Below, one piece after another: positions 60,183 to 64,000 of a stretch of DNA of 64,000 nt. Numbering within the stretch: the first letter of the stretch is position 1; each line of letters starts with the position of its first letter. Origin of the DNA: Cyathus striatus (lineage: Eukaryota > Basidiomycota > Agaricomycetes > Agaricales > Nidulariaceae); NCBI GenBank assembly GCA_025738555.1, contig JAOVFP010000003.1, positions 2,170,001-2,234,000 on the forward strand. The letters run 5' to 3'. The translations under genes were made by a program, and so were the position numbers. The notes beneath the pieces were generated by a model. It saw only the letters and a list, made by a program, of their open reading frames with translations, was not told where the DNA came from and searched no databases.

Positions 60183-60867
60183 CAGTCATCAACCACCCAA
60201 CGTGACACACCACCCTACGTGACAAACCCAACTGATTGACTTCTCCTAACGTCAAATCTATGGCTATCACTACAATTCTTTTTGTATTTTTAGGCCTAGT
60301 ATCACAGTAATGAGTTCCAACAGTATTTTTACAGATATATATTGAAATAGATATATGACACATAAATTAAGTTGGAGAGTTACCCCAAACATGAGGTTTC
60401 CAAAAAATACATGGCATGTATTACTCAATAAAGGTACCTAATTGAACTGTTTTATAGCATAAGTAGCTATGATTCAATGTAATAAACCTGTATAAATGTT
60501 TTTATGAGTAAAGTGCATCTATGTTCTCTGATATCACTAGAAATCTGAAGTGCTCAGTGTTGCGAGACAAGGAGGTTTTGTTTTTATTAATGATCCGGAC
60601 TTCGGCAATCTTTAATTTTGAAGTGTTTGTAATAAACTGTATTGCCATCAGTGGCTGTCACGCCACGTGGTTTTGATCAAAATCCAGTCCCCTCAACTAT
60701 TTTGCGAATGTTCGTTCCCTACTAAAACACAGCGCGGCAAAAATTATACGAAGTGATTCTATATGATTATATCTATTCATATGTATAATTTTTATAGTAG
60801 AATATGTACTAGATAATGTGGAATCACAACTTCAAGTTTTGTTGTCACGTGTAGTGGTTGATGACTG
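60183..60867. mobile_element. TA-flanked MITE, 685 bp
   Basis: CAGTCATCAACCAC at the left and GTGGTTGATGACTG at the right, each bordered by TA; the CGTGACA next to the TIR is also inverted. No coding content. Tc1/mariner-type by flank. Confidence 0.75.
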
Positions 60868-61650
60868 TAAATATTTTAAATGTAACTAAAATATGTATTA
60901 AAATAATAAATCTATGTATACAATAAGTATAACCCTTTACTTGCTCTTTACTGCCACTGTTAATAGACGATGTGTGCTCTTGCCTTCATGATGTTGTGGT
61001 AAGTCTTTCGTTGATGTTGATGCGTCACTTCACATTGCCATTGGTGGAGGTACAGGCCATGCTGCAGGTCCTGGTACGCAGGCAGGTCAAGGGCAGGTGG
61101 CGGGAGGTATTCGATGATGACACATACCGAATATGCGCTAAGCACTGGCCTATCGGCAATTCGGCTAAGCTCGGCTCAGCTAAGTATCTACTGTAAGCCG
61201 AAAACATATTATTATTAGGAAGTTAAGTAACAAAAATAAGTAAGTAAATGGCTATGATAACTATATACCATAAAATAACGCCTCTAGTTATTCATATACA
61301 TATACATGTATGTACTGAGACAAAGTTGTAGAAATCAAATAACCCCGGACCGACATTAACGTTAAAGACAACATACACAGAGAGCCGAGTGAAGGAATTA
61401 CATAAGACACTTCTGCGAGCCCCGACGGTGTGCCACCATTACTTACCTAATAAGGCAATCTGCCATGTTAGCCCCGTAGCTTACACTGAAAGCATGGAAA
61501 AATAAAATGGGCACTAAATTTAAAGAAATTATGTGAAAAGTACATTAAATATACGCAGAATATACGAATTGATTTGGGAGAACATATGAATTTGATATAA
61601 ATACAATGTTTCGGAGCTACATACAACGGTGGGTACGGCACACCGGGTTA

Positions 61651-62344
61651 GTGTTGCCGCGGTTCGACTCGAAAACCGCGAACCGTACAAGTGGAACCGA
61701 AAAAGTCGAGCCAAGTCGACATTTTTGACTTCCGGTTCTCACGACCCGACTTCCAGATGAAGTCGACTCGAAGTCGACTTAGTCACTTAAAGTCGCATAT
61801 AAAGTCTCATATGTCAGCTTTCCAGCACAGTCTGCCCCATACGGCAGAATGTTCTGCATATTAAGTCAATATAGCACACATTTTAATTTAGGGATAATTT
61901 CTATGCGATCTTAGCTTTAGTTGTGGTGTTTTACAAATATTGTGTCGTGAATCATATCTTTACTTTAGTAACTTACTGGTAGACGCCCGTCATCAAGTGT
62001 GCACACGCAATGTCAGCCCTGTGTGATAAGCGCTTATATTCCTTCAACTTCCACTTTTATTTCTCCGCCACAATTGTGACTTTAAACATGAACCATATCA
62101 CAAAAATCATTGTAAGTTTCTGTATACATGTATAAAATAGGACATGTTGTTAATATTTTCTTTCAGAGTGAGTTTTATTAGTAAATATCTCAATAACATC
62201 TGATTTATATGTAAGTCGATGACTTAGTCGCAAGTCGAGTCGAGTGCATCACTCAGGCACGACTCGACTCGACCCTTCCGCTGTCAACTCCATAAAACCA
62301 GTAGAAGTCAAACCAAGTGGAGTGGAGTCGAACCGCGGCAACAC
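61651..62344. mobile_element. TA-flanked MITE, 694 bp, AGTCGAC-rich
   Basis: GTGTTGCCGCGGTTCGACTC at the left is mirrored by GAGTCGAACCGCGGCAACAC at the right, each bordered by TA. Subterminal regions are filled with GTCGAGTCGAGT/AAGTCGAC repeats. The interior is AT-rich and non-coding. Unlike older repeats here it keeps many CG dinucleotides, so it is probably young. Confidence 0.75.
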
Positions 62345-62519
62345 TACACCGGGTGCAATGGCTGGCGGCAGGGATACGTACACTTTCCTGATATGGTATG
62401 GTTTATAGGTCACGTGACCTGTTTGTTTCGGGTGTTTGCGAGCGAGCATTTGAAACGAACCTTGGACATCTCGCCAGCCGTACGAAGACACGCCTAATTG
62501 GCTTGTTCAATCAGCGTTC

Positions 62520-62985
62520 GGATCGCAATATTCTGATATGTTCCTCCTCAGGATGCTTGTCGCTACAAGTGTAAATGGCAAAGACGTGAAGATAATATGA
62601 TCTGTATTCGAATAGTGATCGATGATCATGCATTCATGATAGATGTAGCTTGGAATAACACTAACATGCGCATGAACGTCATGAAGTACGAAACACCCGT
62701 ATCATTTATACTTAATACTTTTCGAAGAGAGAAACTACATGAACAATCAAGCTCGAGAGAGCTACGGAAGGTGTAAAAAAAAAGAACACGAGCACGTTTC
62801 TGCAACGAGGATGAGATCTAATTAGTTGCTCCATAATTATAGGTGATCGAGATGTACTTGCCTCGTGCCTCACAAAAAATGTTACAATATCACATCGATA
62901 CGAGAATCGTTGGCCTCGTGTCTCTTTAAAATTAATTACAACTTCCATCGACGTATCGATAGGACCACCTGATAACATTCTATTG
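62520..62985 (+). promoter_or_regulatory. Upstream region of NLR-B
   Basis: Shares ordered blocks with the region upstream of NLR-A (see 20,240-20,720). No clear TATA box. Confidence 0.5.
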
Positions 62986-62987
62986 CT

Positions 62988-64000
62988 ATGCGGAAGTCTG
63001 GAGTTGATACTATAAAGCTGAGCCCTGCTTCCCAACTATCTTCTCTGTTCATCTACCCGAAAAATCACTCACATACTACTGTGAATTCTGAAATCAACAG
63101 TTTTAAACATGGCAACCACGACAATCCTGTACGTGTATTACTATTTGTTTTTAATAGCATATTCTCACTCGTGTCGAACACTCAAAGCCTACAGGATGTT
63201 ATTGTGGAAGGTATGTATATGCTCTGTATCAATATTTGAGGATCAGAATCAGATAACAGATTTTGACTCAGTGGTTGGAATCACCGGCTTACCTGAGAAC
63301 TGTCAAGAGAACTACCTCGGTCTTCGAAAGGCGATCTATACAGTCACCGTAAAAGTTGATGACAAAATTATGTTAACCTATGAGTTTCCTGAGAAAGATA
63401 GTAAAGGACATAAGAAATTACAAGAAAATAAAACAAGCGACAAAAATGATTCTGTTCAGAAGTTGGGAAAACAATTCACGTGGTGAGTAATATCTTAAAA
63501 CCTGTTATATCATATTACTTATTAGGATAATCCTGCAGTAAAATATCAAACAAATCTGTTCTGACTTTCAATGTTGATTGCAAGCACACTCACAGAAACA
63601 AACCACACAACATATCAACATGTGCAATTACTGCTAAAATGTTGCGGTTCAACTCAGGTATTTCACAAATGTCTATGTTGTTACAAAATAACTCAAGTAT
63701 CATTTAGAAGAAATAAATATCATGAATCTTGAATATGAAGTGAAATCAGAGAAAAAATATGGCACCATTACTGTTAAGGTGTCATGGGTATCATCTTGTG
63801 CCCAACTTAGTCATTTCAAAATCCCAACTCAAGTGAAGCAATGCTTGTACACTGTAGCAGACTTGGAAGGCTTAGGAATAGTGTCACAAATTTTGAAAAG
63901 TGAAATAGGACTTTCATGCCCTGAATGGATTAATTTCCTTGGATCAATGGGAAATCTACTTAAGATTGCAAGGCCTATTGGAGAGGTAACTGAAATACTG
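62988..64000 (+). CDS. NLR-B: N-terminal part of a STAND NTPase gene (runs off window)
   Basis: Exons 62,988-63,210, 63,271-63,482, 63,539-63,657 and 63,708-63,985 join in frame with GT-AG introns of 50-60 nt; the next intron starts at 63,986. The ATG at 62,988 is the first in frame and is tentative. Protein segments VVGITGLPE, YTVTVKVDDKIMLTY, NVDCKHTH, LYTVADLEGLGIVSQILKSE and LSCPEW match NLR-A in order, giving confidence in the exon joins. This N-terminal region precedes the NACHT domain in NLR-A; the NACHT part would lie beyond 64,000. No stop is visible, so this copy may be functional. Function (non-self recognition) is by family only. Confidence 0.7.

Larger units (their letters stand above)
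60000..62500. mobile_element. Segment bounded by ~110-bp inverted repeats
   Basis: 60,018-60,108 (CCAAGGTTCGTTTCAAATGC...CCATACCATATCAGGAAA) is the reverse complement of 62,388-62,478, with weaker similarity continuing both ways. The interior holds two complete MITEs and unassigned sequence (60,870-61,650) with only short frames. Confidence 0.6.

Noticed and set aside
63484..63545. Apparent stop and frameshift in NLR-B after QFT
   Set aside because: Using the acceptor at 63,538 the exons join in frame and restore the match to NLR-A.

Overview
The window looks like a repeat-dense, AT-rich stretch of a filamentous basidiomycete (probably Agaricomycetes) nuclear genome. The reasons are short GT-AG introns of about 50 nt, a KDZ-type transposase with CxC5/CxC6 cysteine clusters, a Ty1/copia element, an alpha-type kinase gene, NACHT-type STAND NTPase genes and an F-box gene. 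No rRNA, tRNA or CRISPR array was recognised. Almost nothing here is an undamaged housekeeping gene; the window is mainly nested mobile elements and decaying gene copies.

Layout. 1-5,062: nested fold-back elements sharing a TACGGC/GAACCGA-type terminus. 5,150-14,484: a candidate 9.3-kb KDZ element with GAGAGTCAGGT arrays at both ends, three internal satellite arrays, an intron-rich accessory gene and a broken CxC5/CxC6 transposase gene. 14,485-19,786: a 5'-truncated copia element with one (3') LTR. 20,240-24,187: a decayed NLR-like gene (NLR-A). 24,700-32,222: a relatively CpG-rich block with several broken copies of a TBC-domain gene. 32,330-39,360: AT-rich minisatellites, a 622-bp palindrome and a TA-flanked inverted-repeat element. 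40,184-47,484: a 7.3-kb element with 537-bp terminal inverted repeats (TIRs), a damaged rve-type integrase and a damaged alpha-kinase gene. 48,238-49,590: a broken F-box gene. 50,960-52,250: a third TBC copy. 53,307-59,900: stacked TIR elements, one holding a fourth TBC copy split by a Tc1/mariner-like element. 60,000-62,500: two TA-flanked MITEs inside a larger inverted repeat. 62,500-64,000: the 5' part of a second NLR (NLR-B), open as far as the window goes.

Common thread. In the KDZ transposase, copia polyprotein, integrase, alpha-kinase, mariner transposase, F-box gene and NLR-A, the interpretable premature stops are nearly all TGA, at many places where family knowledge suggests arginine. 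Paired repeat copies differ by CG to TG/CA. This fits long-term deamination of methylated CpG, so the window reads as a methylated transposon graveyard. NLR-B, by contrast, has no visible stop in its exons. The best candidates for something new are the alpha-kinase-carrying integrase transposon and the KDZ element with its accessory gene and palindromic-core satellites.
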